From Trachipleistophora hominis (lineage: Eukaryota > Microsporidia > Pleistophoridae): 39,209 nucleotides of DNA. Positions 39,111 through 39,209 of the stretch are shown here, in pieces. The stretch spans positions 42,705-81,913 of the forward strand of contig JH994100.1 in the NCBI GenBank assembly GCA_000316135.1, written 5' to 3'. Each line of letters starts with the position of its first letter. The stretch's first letter is position 1. The notes below the pieces were generated by a model. It was not told where the DNA came from, ran no database searches, and was given only the letters and a program-made list of their open reading frames with translations. The position numbers and the translations under genes were made by a program.

Positions 39111-39209
39111 TAATATTTTTTAATTTATATGATAATATCTATTTAATATCATGATATGGTACGAATACTTTTATATTAAATTATTGTTTATCTTTCTTTC
39201 CTGAGCGCG

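Larger units (their letters stand above)
37560..39209. other. Right-edge spacer
   Basis: No intact gene. It contains a three-unit tandem repeat next to the CK2 start, a decayed frame (38231-38899) and one 90-bp repeat copy. Confidence 0.55.

Overview
The window looks like a piece of a microsporidian nuclear genome. All convincing genes are uninterrupted, the recognisable ones are eukaryotic (MCM4, Sec24, an AFG2-type AAA ATPase, CK2 alpha, V-ATPase subunit G, a syntaxin-like SNARE, a G3BP-like NTF2/RRM protein, an exosome ring subunit), several are short for their family, and nine of the starts have a run of three or more C just upstream, a signal described for microsporidian genes. No rRNA or tRNA gene was seen. 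Long AT-rich spacers between well-kept genes, and two large leucine-rich-repeat paralogues, would fit a Trachipleistophora/Vavraia-like species, but that placement is inference.

Layout, left to right (nearly all genes on the minus strand): exosome RNase PH-like subunit (1162-1626); spacer with repeats and a 78-bp LTR-like element; MCM4 (3418-5550); a decayed kinase-like stretch and a candidate 44-residue membrane protein (6254-6388); a repeat-rich spacer; a small secreted protein (8498-9067); two tandem paralogous LRR proteins of 940 and 949 residues (10655-13477, 15656-18505); 4.1 kb almost without genes, with one candidate 62-codon ORF; a tail-anchored syntaxin-like SNARE on the plus strand (22649-23173); the NTF2/RRM protein (24485-25114); Sec24 (27134-29272); the AFG2-like ATPase (30712-33378); V-ATPase subunit G (35383-35706); CK2 alpha (36615-37559); and a decayed reading frame near the right end (38231-38899).

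There is no operon. The known genes cover separate housekeeping jobs: DNA replication licensing, RNA decay, COPII budding and membrane fusion, ribosome maturation, acidification of compartments, and signalling. The secreted protein and the LRR pair are the lineage-specific part and lie together in the AT-rich left half.

The non-coding DNA is the least expected part. About fifteen diverged copies of a roughly 90-bp repeat are scattered in both orientations. Two copies of a 78-bp element with TGTTGG...CCAACA ends have direct repeats at their borders, like solo LTRs of extreme shortness. One inverted pair forms a MITE-like unit. At least eight unrelated short tandem arrays lie only between 24 and 38 kb.
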